DNA from: Dehalococcoidia bacterium
GTDB lineage: Bacteria > Chloroflexota > Dehalococcoidia > DSTF01 > JACRBR01
NCBI GenBank assembly: GCA_021731085.1
Contig: JAKFYB010000028.1
Location: forward strand, 1 to 56,272
Direction of reading: 5' to 3'
Length of the DNA stretch: 56,272 nt
A program made the position numbers and the translations under genes. Shown piece by piece: positions 9,801 through 17,400 of the stretch; the first letter of the stretch is position 1, and each line of letters starts with the position of its first letter. Under the pieces are notes generated by a model, which had not been told where the DNA came from, did no database searches, and worked only from the letters and a program-made list of their open reading frames with translations.

Positions 9801-12720
9801 ACCGACGAGCAACACCTCCACGATCCTTGAACAGCACCGTTGCATGGATGGCCTCGGGCGAGAGCGCCATGCGGTGGCACCCTTTGGTAGCGGTAAGGCA
9901 CTCACGCAGTACACGTATGATGCGCGCGGATTGCAAACCAATACGCAGTCATACAGCATCAATCCTTCGTACTGGTGCTTCCCAGGTACGGACGCCAACT
10001 ACGGCCCAAACAACTTCACGCAGTATGACCCGCTGGGACGCCCGTTGACCGTCACCAACAGCGAACCCGGCACGCCCGTCGCATGTCCGACGTCGACCAC
10101 AGTTGGCTGCTCTCGGGTCGAGTACTCGAATTCCGATAGCCATGTGCTTACGACGACGTTCGATGAGAACGGACACAAGACGCAAAGCGAAACGGACGGC
10201 CTTGGCCGGATCGTTGCGACACGTCAATACGACGACGCCTCGACACCGAACCTATACGCCGAAGTTCTGTACACCTATGACATTCAGGGCAATCTCCTGA
10301 AGGTTGACCCCATTGCCGGGTCTGGCCTCGATGACACGGTCATCACCTACGACGCCCTCGGTCGAAAGTTGACGATGATCGACCCCGACATGTCCGGGTA
10401 CTGGGAAGACGAAAAGCGAGCTCCTTGGACGTACAGGTACGACGCTTCAGGGAATCTGCTGGAACAAACTGATGCGCGGCGCGCGCCCGACGACCCCAAC
10501 GGTGTGGGTGTTCGCACAACCATGACATACGACTCGCTCAATCGCCTCAAGACGAAGGAGTATGCGCAATCGAATCCAACCTGGACACCAGACTTTCCAA
10601 ACAGTGTGCCCTTCCTGGCGGTGATGCGACCCAATCAGACGTTCCTGTACGACGACTATGACGAGAGCGGCGACGACAGCTACTGTGGATCAGACGATGC
10701 AACAGCAATCGGCCGCTTGACGAAGTCGACCGACGGTGAGATCACGACGAAGTACTGCTATGACGTCCGCGGCCGCGAGATCAACCGCAAACTGAAGATC
10801 GCGCCCAACAACACGCTGTCCGGGTGCACGGGTTGGAGTGTGCCCTACGAGACTGCCCGTACGTACGATGTCGGTGACCGCCTCGAAACGCTTGAGTATC
10901 CAGATGGCGAAACCTTGGAGTACGACTACAAGGACACGGCGGTCGGCGGCGGCCAGCTAGACACGATTTCTTCCAGTTTGGCGACGTACGTGTCATCGAC
11001 GAGCTACCACGTCTCGGGCCAACCAAGTTCCGTCACCTCTAGCAACGGCATGGTGACAACGTACGACCGTGACGCGCGGTACAGGCTCTCGAAGATCAAG
11101 ACCGTCCTGTCAAGCACAACGAAGCAAGAGCTCGCGAACTACGAGTACGACAGGGCCGGCAACATCAAGCGCATCAACGACACGGTCGCCGGTGAAAACC
11201 AGACCTTCGATTACGACTTCCTCGATCGCCTGACCAAGATGACGATCAATGGGTCCAGCACACCGACGGCATCGTATACGTACAACGCGGGCACGGTGTA
11301 TGGCGGCAAGATCGGCAACATGACATCAAAGACTGAGGGCAGCACGACAGCCCTCAACTACACAGCCGAGCATATGCATGCCGTTGACACGGGACATTAC
11401 GACAAGAACGGCAACGCGATTCTACTCGGCCAGGACTTGTATGCGTTCGACGTGGAGAACCGTGTGTACGCGATCTCCAACTTTACAGGAGCCATGCTCC
11501 AGACAAACTACGCGTACGACGTTGGTGGTGAGATGGCGTTCCGGCGGACTACGAGTTGGTACTACGCTGGCGTCGACACGAAGTACACATACATGGACGG
11601 CATCTATCAGCAGCGATTCTTCAACTGCGGCGCCCCTGTCGAGACGACGAAGTTCTACGCGGCTTTCGGCCGCTCAATCGCCATTCGGACCGGATCGACC
11701 CTCAATTACTTGCTCGCGGACCACCTCGGGAGCACTACCGGGCAGATGGATAGTTCGGGCAATGTCAGTGCCCTGAGGTACTACCCCTTCGGAACCCTGC
11801 GATCCGGATCGCCTCAGACTGATCGAATGTACACGGGTCAGTCGAATCAGATGAATGGCCTTGGTTCCGCCGTGTACTACTACCACGCGCGCTTCTACTC
11901 GCCGCAGTTCGCGCACTTTGTGTCTGCGGATACGCTCGAACCCATGATCGACGGCCACTCTTCGGGACGTTATGCGTATGTCTTCGGCAATCCGATTCGA
12001 CGTTCTGATCCTTTAGGTAACGTGCCATGCTTGGACTGTAGCCCGCAGTACTCGTCAGAAGAGGTCGCGAATTTCTTTGCCTGGGCCTACCAAATGATCT
12101 CGGCTGGATACCAGATCCTTCCTCGCGACGCCGGCCTTTTCTTATTTGGAACCGCGACAGCGAACATTTACGTTCTCGGCAATAAAGACATGCGATTCGC
12201 CTTGGGAGGTGGCGCCCTCTTTCTCGCGGCAGGGACGTACTTGTTGCAGTTCGACGCTGGAGCCATCTTACGTGGGGATTCACCTGCCGCGACAGAGGGA
12301 ACATTAACAGTCAATTCCGAAACGACCGCGTTCGACTGGATTACTGGCCAGCGCGTCAACTTCATGGCCGCTGCTTTTGCCCTCACTCTTGCCGCGGAGA
12401 ACGGATATCTGCATTACACGAATCAAGGAGCGGCAGAGAAGATTGTCGCAAGCAGGCAATTGCTGTCTCCAAATGGTCCAGGAGGTGACGTGTTCGTAAC
12501 TCGAGACATCTATTTCACAGGGGCCGACGCGAAGGAAAAACTGGGCCTCGATCCTAGTCGGACGGTGGATGCTGTCGTCGGGTTAGTTGCATTGGCACCT
12601 CTGAGCGGACGGCAAGCCGCACCAAACCTAGAAACTGGCTTGCCCGCTGGCGGATTCCAGTTCGTCGGAGAGTCACCCTTTCCAATTCTGCCTGTGTTTG
12701 TTATTCACCTACTGAAATGA
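6889..12720 (+). CDS. Giant SpvB/RHS-repeat protein with a C-terminal toxin-like domain
   Basis: The open frame encodes 1943 residues from a nominal TTG, but homologous sequence extends upstream, so the true 5' end is the frame starting at 6333. Domains in order: end of the ZU5-like module; an SpvB-type domain (about 100-165: GAATFSYPIQIAPGVGSVLPQ, then YNSASADES and WVGTGWDLS); many YD/RHS repeats of the 'YDALGRKL' and 'YDRAGNIKRI' type (about 600-1550); and the RHS core end (ADHLGSTTGQMD, YYPFGTLRSG, YYHARFYSPQ, FVSADTLEP, RSDPLGNVP). RHS shells encapsulate a variable C-terminal toxin. The last 230 residues after DPLGN are unrelated to the shell and less GC-biased. The stop overlaps the next start (ATGA). 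Confidence 0.88.
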   Translation: MPAGMPENIWDFSAFAVERANEPVHEFAVPLTVDLLYDHDELFGKASQSLKFYSYDEAEQEWLESAVSLAEPGRFRVSLSHFSTQASTLDDVIKMPAVLDAAQVNPSTGAATFSYPIQIAPGVGSVLPQLQLTYNSASADESHAAAGWVGTGWDLSAPSISRSGDRYFLNLNGVGTEILEVDGDYVARSQRFWLVTRDCSTEDSCWTVRDTAGNTYVFGGDDDSRRFYNDFGLVGEQDYQWDLSLAMDAHGNETIYEYEQILGTWFYSYYDSPDPYVVSSYLKRITYPGGQVDLTLKNETNSPGWLEDASRYKTAPEGSYLQVRPDVRMCGSNFTAVIETQALHEIDVKSWDDDAFYTARSYVFEYEDVDADASCGQGTANLGHSLKSLLVRGQDDGSLHRIDFNNIEKQTSKICPHAGGGTSTWKSKRLEKVKNGFGGETTFTYASTPVSFPWPNPADIVCDGDDAPRFQHHLVTGVTQSAGTAWAGGQSPSVTQTFSYIGSPAWKTDGVLDTDNLYGIRSVFTGFEEVHVTDSEGNKNKHFFATTGEHAGTQVKQETWGHEATPVLWQSSESTPVIVTQTPTLTLQSITRASGRIAKATTSTYQEGLQVGEVIVVSGVDNGTYNGRFYNGAFKITKVEHDCMNWYTCFSTEFWYVMDGAPTANAQGTYKIAGRPVVSGVESTTTRAKGMSSSHGARVSYAYDTATGMVATTTEDGDISSTSNADCRVSVMTYVASLPTNAPRFILPSTSSVKGCGDGATPEAKSASFYDGSTSLSATPTKGNLTTSRQTVDIARASTDGEKYIYQYSSYFASGQPLAASVPMYGNEAAILSGGTEGTVPTTKGRTVLAYDLGSNDSIQTSLTGPGRFVTSTTTYVYEANGSAASPATQVTTTEWDPRLGVPKRGIDATGLLESRTFYDQFGRTTGTWRTLDSTASGTPVPAVEYAYSWGVPGTPIASPDGNNVVTVKQRPTSNTSTILEQHRCMDGLGRERHAVAPFGSGKALTQYTYDARGLQTNTQSYSINPSYWCFPGTDANYGPNNFTQYDPLGRPLTVTNSEPGTPVACPTSTTVGCSRVEYSNSDSHVLTTTFDENGHKTQSETDGLGRIVATRQYDDASTPNLYAEVLYTYDIQGNLLKVDPIAGSGLDDTVITYDALGRKLTMIDPDMSGYWEDEKRAPWTYRYDASGNLLEQTDARRAPDDPNGVGVRTTMTYDSLNRLKTKEYAQSNPTWTPDFPNSVPFLAVMRPNQTFLYDDYDESGDDSYCGSDDATAIGRLTKSTDGEITTKYCYDVRGREINRKLKIAPNNTLSGCTGWSVPYETARTYDVGDRLETLEYPDGETLEYDYKDTAVGGGQLDTISSSLATYVSSTSYHVSGQPSSVTSSNGMVTTYDRDARYRLSKIKTVLSSTTKQELANYEYDRAGNIKRINDTVAGENQTFDYDFLDRLTKMTINGSSTPTASYTYNAGTVYGGKIGNMTSKTEGSTTALNYTAEHMHAVDTGHYDKNGNAILLGQDLYAFDVENRVYAISNFTGAMLQTNYAYDVGGEMAFRRTTSWYYAGVDTKYTYMDGIYQQRFFNCGAPVETTKFYAAFGRSIAIRTGSTLNYLLADHLGSTTGQMDSSGNVSALRYYPFGTLRSGSPQTDRMYTGQSNQMNGLGSAVYYYHARFYSPQFAHFVSADTLEPMIDGHSSGRYAYVFGNPIRRSDPLGNVPCLDCSPQYSSEEVANFFAWAYQMISAGYQILPRDAGLFLFGTATANIYVLGNKDMRFALGGGALFLAAGTYLLQFDAGAILRGDSPAATEGTLTVNSETTAFDWITGQRVNFMAAAFALTLAAENGYLHYTNQGAAEKIVASRQLLSPNGPGGDVFVTRDIYFTGADAKEKLGLDPSRTVDAVVGLVALAPLSGRQAAPNLETGLPAGGFQFVGESPFPILPVFVIHLLK
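12022..12717 (+). other. Candidate polymorphic toxin domain at the RHS C-terminus
   Basis: Begins right after the conserved RHS junction RSDPLGN. It has a Gly/Ala/Phe-rich hydrophobic part (about 12120-12280) that may help translocation, then a soluble part beginning YLHYTNQGAAEKIVASRQLL and continuing GGDVFVTRDIYFTGADAKEKLG. The HYT..(A)..I..S..L..(G)..VF pattern resembles HYD1-type ADP-ribosyltransferase toxin domains, and a Glu in FQFVGESPF near the C-terminus could be the catalytic acid. The family call is tentative, from motif memory only. Confidence 0.5.
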
Positions 12721-13244
12721 TGCTATGGAACGACCCTAACGCCCAAGGGAATCGCATAAACCCGCCCGATGCTGGTCGCGTTGAACGCAGTACGGCTGCG
12801 CTTGAGCGTGCACCGACGCTCTTGAAACAGACCGCGTTTCATCGCGAGCTCTTTGATTTCATTCGAAACTACGAACTACAGGCCCAAGTTGATACCTTCG
12901 CCCGTGGCGAGTTATGGACATTGCGGTTCGACTTTATGAGAATGGAGCGATGGGTTCAGATCAGGCTGTTGGAAGCCTCATGGTTCTTAGGCATCGAACT
13001 GGAACTCACCTCTTTAGCAATCTGGAATGGGCAGAGTCAGAACGATATCAATGCATCAACGGGCATTTGGTCGACTCGAGGCACACGAAGGTGGATCGGT
13101 ATGACGACTTTAACGCCCGTCACCGTCTTTGCGGAAGGGCTCGAGCTAGTTATTAAGGACGCCAGATCATACACCTCAAACGATCTGGATCATGAGCCGA
13201 TCGACAAGTCGAGTAGACCGGAGGGCCGTCCGCGCCCCCTCTGA
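12717..13244 (+). CDS. Hypothetical protein, candidate immunity protein for the RHS toxin
   Basis: The ATG at 12717 overlaps the RHS stop by four bases (ATGA), so the two are translationally coupled. The 175-residue product has no signal peptide or membrane segment and is rich in aromatic residues (FDFMRMERWVQIRLL, ASWFLGIELEL). I recognise no family. Small, cytoplasmic, unrecognised proteins immediately downstream of RHS C-termini are typically specific immunity proteins, which is the basis of the call. Base composition is lower in GC than in the core genes, matching the toxin domain and suggesting the two moved together. Alternative: an unrelated orphan gene. Confidence 0.6.
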   Translation: MMLWNDPNAQGNRINPPDAGRVERSTAALERAPTLLKQTAFHRELFDFIRNYELQAQVDTFARGELWTLRFDFMRMERWVQIRLLEASWFLGIELELTSLAIWNGQSQNDINASTGIWSTRGTRRWIGMTTLTPVTVFAEGLELVIKDARSYTSNDLDHEPIDKSSRPEGRPRPL

Positions 13245-13282
13245 TCGCAGTCATCCAGTACTGTCAATGCCCCCTGAACGTG

Positions 13283-13302
13283 AACGAGCGTCTTGGCTCG
13301 TT
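13283..13302. terminator. Small hairpin after the candidate immunity gene
   Basis: AACGAGC and GCTCGTT form a 7-bp stem with a 6-nt loop, 38 nt past the immunity-candidate stop. There is no T-tract, so terminator function is uncertain. Confidence 0.35.
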
Positions 13303-13401
13303 GCGCCTTAGCAGGCCGTGTATGGGTCCGTCCAGTGCTCGTCTTGACTTCGTGCAACACGACGCCAATATGGTGCGACTCAAATCGAGAGGAGCCATAC
13401 C

Positions 13402-14331
13402 ATGGACGCCAAAATCACAACCTTCACAGACGCAGACAGTTGGAGCCGTGCCCTCTACGCCTTTCTCGCCGAGAAGGAACGCCGCTCAGGATCGCGAAGG
13501 ACGGTGGAGGGCTACAGCCGCATGCTGCAGCACTTCTTCGGCACGGTCGGCAAGTCGCCAGACCGCATCACAAGCCAGGACGTCTTCGGCTGGGCCTACA
13601 GCACCGGGCTCTCAGGCAGGCCGCCATCGTCCGTGACGATCGGCGCACGTCTTGCCTGCCTCAGTTCGTTCTACAAGTTTCTGATCCGCATGGAGGCCAT
13701 CCAGCACAACCCATGCGACGCGCTCGAACGCCCGAAGGTCTCTGTTGCACCACCGCGTGGGCTCGGCGGTGACCACATCCGGCAACTGCTCGCCGCGATC
13801 CCCGACACGCCCGTTGGTCTCCGCGACCGCGCCATCGTCCTCACGCTGGTCCTCACGGGTCGGCGCCGGCAGGAAGTCCTGAACATGACCGTCGGCGATC
13901 TCTCCCGCGAGGACGGCCGCACCTCGTACCGGTATCGCGGCAAGGGCGGGAAGACGGGCAAGCGCGAATTGCCGCAACCTGCGTACGCGGCGATCGTGTT
14001 GGCGCTGGCGGCTTTCGGGCACGACGTGGCGGCATTGCCAGCTGATGCGCCGCTGTGGCCCGCGACAGGCCGAACAGGCGCCCTCACGTCGGGGACGTTC
14101 TATGCCAATCTCCAGCGATACCTGCATGTGGCCGGATTGCCGGCTGCAGGTGTACACATCTTCCGACACTCTGCGGCCAAGCTCAGGCGAGACGCTGGGG
14201 AGAGCATCGAGGACGTGAGCCGCTTCCTTGACCACTCGTCGCTGGCAGTGACGACCACGTACTTGCGGCGATTGGAGGGGCAGGAGGACAAGTCGTGGGC
14301 GAAGGTGGCGGAGGCGATCGGCGTTCGATAG
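13402..14331 (+). CDS. Tyrosine recombinase / phage-type integrase
   Basis: The ATG follows GAGAGGAG by 8 nt. The 309-residue product has an N-terminal SAM-like core-binding domain (about 10-110) and a C-terminal catalytic domain. Catalytic residues can be read: R155 in TGRRRQEVL, K181 in RGKGGK, H252 and R255 in HIFRH, H278 in FLDHSS and the nucleophile Y287 in TTTYLRR. Size and spacing match XerC/XerD-like integrases. It lies about 300 nt upstream of a tRNA-Tyr 3' half, the usual kind of target for such enzymes, which supports a role in mobilising the accessory region to its left rather than chromosome dimer resolution. Confidence 0.92.
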   Translation: MDAKITTFTDADSWSRALYAFLAEKERRSGSRRTVEGYSRMLQHFFGTVGKSPDRITSQDVFGWAYSTGLSGRPPSSVTIGARLACLSSFYKFLIRMEAIQHNPCDALERPKVSVAPPRGLGGDHIRQLLAAIPDTPVGLRDRAIVLTLVLTGRRRQEVLNMTVGDLSREDGRTSYRYRGKGGKTGKRELPQPAYAAIVLALAAFGHDVAALPADAPLWPATGRTGALTSGTFYANLQRYLHVAGLPAAGVHIFRHSAAKLRRDAGESIEDVSRFLDHSSLAVTTTYLRRLEGQEDKSWAKVAEAIGVR

Positions 14332-14358
14332 GCTAGCAGCTTCCAACGGGAGGTGAAG

Positions 14359-14499
14359 ATGGCCACGACTACCTGTAAGTGTCGCTGTGGATGCGCGAAG
14401 CCGGTCACCCGCAATAGTTTGCCCGAGGGACGCACGGTCTACTGCTCAGCTTGCAAGAAGGCAAAGAGGACCGACATCCGTCATGGTGTACCGTCATAG
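14359..14499 (+). CDS. 46-residue zinc-ribbon-like small protein
   Basis: A short frame 27 nt after the integrase stop, with a strong ribosome site (GGGAGGTG) 4 nt before ATG. The product has cysteines at 6, 8, 10, 12, 29 and 32, with CKCRCGCAKP near the start and YCSACKKAKR later, then a basic tail. The C-x-C and C-x2-C pairs could bind one zinc ion, as in small zinc ribbons. Position suggests co-transcription with the integrase; it could be an excisionase-like or accessory DNA-binding factor, but that is inference. Confidence 0.65.
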   Translation: MATTTCKCRCGCAKPVTRNSLPEGRTVYCSACKKAKRTDIRHGVPS

Positions 14500-14639
14500 C
14501 GGCGCGAATCTTGTGACAGCAACGGTGACAGCAACCGATACAGACAGTCGCGAATTCGCGCGGACGTGTGTGGAAACGTAGTCCTGAAAACCATCGTGCG
14601 GCGGATGGTTGTGGACGGCTCTGTATCGACCAACCCAAC

Positions 14640-14684
14640 CTGTAAAACCGTGTATCGCAGGTTCGAATCCCGCCCCTGGGACCA
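14640..14684 (+). other. tRNA-Tyr(GTA) 3' half, probable attachment site
   Basis: Forty-five bases match the 3' half of a tRNA with correct class I geometry: anticodon loop CTGTAAA (anticodon GTA, Tyr), 5-nt 3' anticodon stem ACCGT, 5-nt variable loop, T-arm with TTCGAAT loop, 7-nt acceptor strand CCCTGGG, A73 and CCA. The T-stem has one A-C mismatch. No 5' half (no CCCAGGG acceptor partner) exists upstream, so it is not a functional tRNA. Identity starting exactly at the anticodon loop and running to the 3' end is the typical extent of a tyrosine-recombinase att site. The intact tRNA-Tyr is predicted left of the window. Confidence 0.75.
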
Positions 14685-14760
14685 CTTTGCAATTTTTCGT
14701 CACCGCCTCCTTAGCCCGGGGGCCTCTGTGATCCACACGCTGGCCGGTTCGCAAAGAAGA

Positions 14761-14794
14761 GGGAGCGCTCCATGTGGAACGCTCCCTTTCGTTT
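14761..14794. terminator. Terminator hairpin downstream of the dockerin protein
   Basis: GGGAGCG and CGCTCCC flank a TCCA/TGGA inner stem, followed by TTTCGTTT on + and a pyrimidine-rich tract on -. It lies about 30 nt past the stop of the minus-strand gene ending at 14822 and could end transcription from both sides. Confidence 0.75.
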
Positions 14795-14821
14795 ATCCGT
14801 CGTCGGCCGGGTTAACGGCTA

Positions 14822-16420
14822 TCAGCGCGGTATACGGCATAGCGGCGCCGTCAGGACCTCGTGCAGATCCGCGCCGTTGATGCGACCGTCGTCGTTGAGG
14901 TCGTACCGCCAGTTGTAGTGGCGCTGGCCTTCGCGAGCACCCCACCGCAGGAGGATGCCGATCGTGAGGTGAATCTTCTCACCCAGCGTCAGGCAGTCCT
15001 CGGGCACTGGCGTGGCTGTTGCCGTGCGGGTCGGCACCACCGTCCTTGTCGCGGGAACCGTCTGGGTCGGGCGCACGGTGCGCGTTACGGCAGGCGTGTT
15101 CGTCGCAGAGACGGTGTTTGTCGCCGTTGGCGTGTTCGTCGACGTTGACACGGCCGTGTTGGTCGGCGTCGGCGTGTTCGTGTTCGGAACCGTCGTGTTC
15201 GTCGGCGTGTTGGTCGGCGTGTTCGTGTTCGGAACCGTCGTGTTGGTTGGCGTATTGGTCGGCGTGTTCGTGTTCGGAACCGTCGTGTTGGTTGGTGTGT
15301 TGGTCGGCGTGTTCGTGTTCGGAACCGTCGTGTTCGTGGGTGTGTTGGTCGGCGTGTCCGTCGGCGCGCCAACAACGGTGTTGGTCGGCGTCGGTGTGTT
15401 GGTGTTCGTCGGCGGAACCGTCGTGTTGGTCGGCGTGAATGTGGCCGTCGAAGGGACGGTCGTGTTCGTCGGCGTCGGCGTGTTGGTGTTCGTCGGCGTC
15501 GGCGTATTGGTGTTCGTCGGCCCAACGACCGTGTTCGTCGGCGTCGGCGTGTTGGTGTTCGTCGGCGTGAATGTAGCCGTCGGCGGAACCGTCGTGTTGG
15601 TCGGCGTGAATGTGGCCGTCGGGGGGACGGTCGTGTTCGTCGGCGTGAATGTCGCCGTCGGGGGAACCGTCGTGTTCGTCGGCGTCGGTGTGTTGGTGGC
15701 CGGCCCCGTCGTCGCCGTCGGCGTGTTCGTCGGAACGCCAGCGCCGAATGAGACGTTGGTCTGCGGGCAGTCCATCGGCACGCTGATGATTTCGTTGCAG
15801 CTACCGAGCTCGCCGAAGTTCTCGTCGTAGAAGTTGCCGTTGAGGAAGGTCATCGCGGTCGGGCCATTGACCGACGTGTACGAGACGCGTCCAACAACGA
15901 GCGTTCCGCCGTTCGCAAGCGTAACACCATCGGCGGCGCCGTTGAAGCAGCCGATGAATGAATCGGTGACGGCAGGGTTGGCATCGACAGCTGGGTTCGA
16001 TCCTGGAACCTTAACGTCGTGTTCTGGGGCGGGAGGCGAGCATGCCCAACCGGCGCCCGTTACGGCCGTCTGGTTGAAGTCCGGGTTGCAGTTGAGGCCC
16101 GATGGGTCGCACACGGCTACCGGCGTGGCTGTTAGCACGGCCTGATCCGCGAGGACGTTGTACCCAAACGCACCCACTTGTACCGCGCCGCCACTGTTGT
16201 TGGTGACGACGATATCCACCGCAAATGTGCCTGCCGTTAAGCCGGGACAGGCGAGCTGGATGCCGCCCGTATTCACATCGCAGTCGATGCTCATGTTAAA
16301 GGCGCTTGCCGGTACGCCGGCACTCGCTGGCTCAGGTGCAATAGCACCTGGTAGCGCGGCCATAACCGCGAGCAGGAGTGCCGCAGCTACGCCACCGCCC
16401 CAAATCTTCAGTTTGTTCAT
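14822..16420 (-). CDS. Secreted cohesin-like protein with Thr/Pro/Asn repeats and a dockerin-like end
   Basis: Start chosen at the ATG giving MNKLKIWGGGVAAALLLAVM with GGAGG 6 nt upstream; the longer frame adds 24 unlikely residues. The 532-residue product has a signal peptide ending near PEPASAG, a beta-rich cohesin-like domain (about 35-235: TAGTFAVDIVVTNNSGG, LANGGTLVVGRVSYTS), a roughly 220-residue TNTPTPTNT linker, and a C-terminal EF-hand segment DLNDDGRINGADLHEVL resembling half of a type I dockerin. No enzyme domain is present. It is probably a surface scaffold, related in design to the LPDTG protein at 4.9 kb. Confidence 0.8.
   Translation of the reverse strand: MNKLKIWGGGVAAALLLAVMAALPGAIAPEPASAGVPASAFNMSIDCDVNTGGIQLACPGLTAGTFAVDIVVTNNSGGAVQVGAFGYNVLADQAVLTATPVAVCDPSGLNCNPDFNQTAVTGAGWACSPPAPEHDVKVPGSNPAVDANPAVTDSFIGCFNGAADGVTLANGGTLVVGRVSYTSVNGPTAMTFLNGNFYDENFGELGSCNEIISVPMDCPQTNVSFGAGVPTNTPTATTGPATNTPTPTNTTVPPTATFTPTNTTVPPTATFTPTNTTVPPTATFTPTNTNTPTPTNTVVGPTNTNTPTPTNTNTPTPTNTTVPSTATFTPTNTTVPPTNTNTPTPTNTVVGAPTDTPTNTPTNTTVPNTNTPTNTPTNTTVPNTNTPTNTPTNTTVPNTNTPTNTPTNTTVPNTNTPTPTNTAVSTSTNTPTATNTVSATNTPAVTRTVRPTQTVPATRTVVPTRTATATPVPEDCLTLGEKIHLTIGILLRWGAREGQRHYNWRYDLNDDGRINGADLHEVLTAPLCRIPR
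15171..15350 (-). repeat. Four 45-bp tandem repeats coding for the Thr/Pro/Asn linker
   Basis: The GGAACC landmark recurs at 15186, 15231, 15276 and 15321, exactly 45 bp apart, within nearly identical units that encode a 15-residue [19 protein letters not shown] repeat. The DNA identity is higher than protein constraint requires, implying recent expansion and likely length variation between strains. Confidence 0.85.
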
Positions 16421-17400
16421 GTTGCCTCCAGGCCATCGTTCACCGCATCCGTGCAACACGTAAACCGGCGTCCATCCGTTGCCGATGCGCAATCATAAGG
16501 GACACTAGCCTCTAGCGTCACGCGTTTTCGCGTCCAGTTCGGTTAAAAAAGAGATCAACTTCATAACAGGCGCGGTCGCCGCCGTTGAGGTCGGAACGAA
16601 GCGAACAACCTTCGCTGACGTTGTAAAATTCGCGAATTTCTGCCTGGAGACGGCGGGAACCCTACTTGCGTGGGCGGCTAGCTTCGCCTGGGGTGTCCGG
16701 ACGGGTCCTTGCTAGACGAGGAGCGAAGCTTCCGAATGGGATGAGGGGCGACGGCGTGAGCGCCCAAACCTCGGCGTTCGCTTCGTGTGCGGAGCGAATC
16801 CGGGGGTTCGGAATTTGCGCATCTTGACGCGGATTTGTGTGCTTGCGGCGGATCAGGCGCATCTGTGTCGCTCCCCGCCTTCAGTATCGGTTCGCATGAC
16901 GGTCGGCATGAATGTCGGCGGTCAGGTCGCGGATCCAACAGGAGTCGGGTGAAGCGAACGTACGCCGAGCAGGTTGGTCAGGCCATGGTGTTCCGCCTGG
17001 CCGATGGGCATCCGGGGGTCATCGGCCCGCTCGGCTACAAAATTGGCGCCGAATGGTGCGGGAACGTAGACGCGTTCGGCGCGGGAGATCATTAGGTCGA
17101 GGGCGCGGGACTTATCGAGCACAATCATGACCTCATGTGTCGCACGACGGACCTCATGTGTCGCACGACGGCGTATGGCCTGGCATGCGGGTCAGCCCTC
17201 ATGCGGCGGGTGTGAATACGCTGACGGGGGCCGCCGAACAGCCTCATTCGACCCTTCGGACCGAATGCTGCGGCAGACGGGCGGGCTGCCTGCGGTCCAC
17301 AACGGCCGCCAAATATACGGGTTTCTCCTGACCCCGAGGCGCAGCCGCCGTATGATGCAACTCGTTTCCGTTCGAGTCGAGCGCGAGAGGAGTCGGTGAT
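16421..17400. other. Long intergenic region without a convincing gene
   Basis: About 980 nt. Short frames on both strands lack ribosome sites, recognisable domains and consistent codon bias. The only clear structure is a 21-bp unit repeated twice at 17130-17171. The 3' end must contain the formate dehydrogenase promoter; GAGAGGAG at 17388-17395 is its ribosome site. Confidence 0.5.
17130..17171. repeat. 21-bp perfect tandem duplication
   Basis: The unit ACCTCATGTGTCGCACGACG plus G occurs twice back to back, about 230 nt upstream of the formate dehydrogenase start. It could be a duplicated regulator site or simple slippage. Confidence 0.8.

Larger units (their letters stand above)
14500..14821. 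other. Intergenic region at the presumed island end
   Basis: No gene. It contains the tRNA-Tyr 3' half (14640-14684) and a terminator hairpin (14761-14794). Open frames here, on either strand, read through the tRNA fragment and are not real genes. Confidence 0.6.

Noticed and set aside
14566..14684. Complete tRNA ending at 14684
   Set aside because: The 3' half is clear but no D-arm or 5' acceptor strand (CCCAGGG) exists upstream; only a half is present.
15000..15720. CRISPR-like or regulatory repeat array
   Set aside because: The repeats are in-frame codons of a Thr/Pro/Asn linker without spacers.
16922..17128. 68-codon minus-strand frame in the long intergenic region
   Set aside because: No ribosome site and no recognisable family; composition fits noise.
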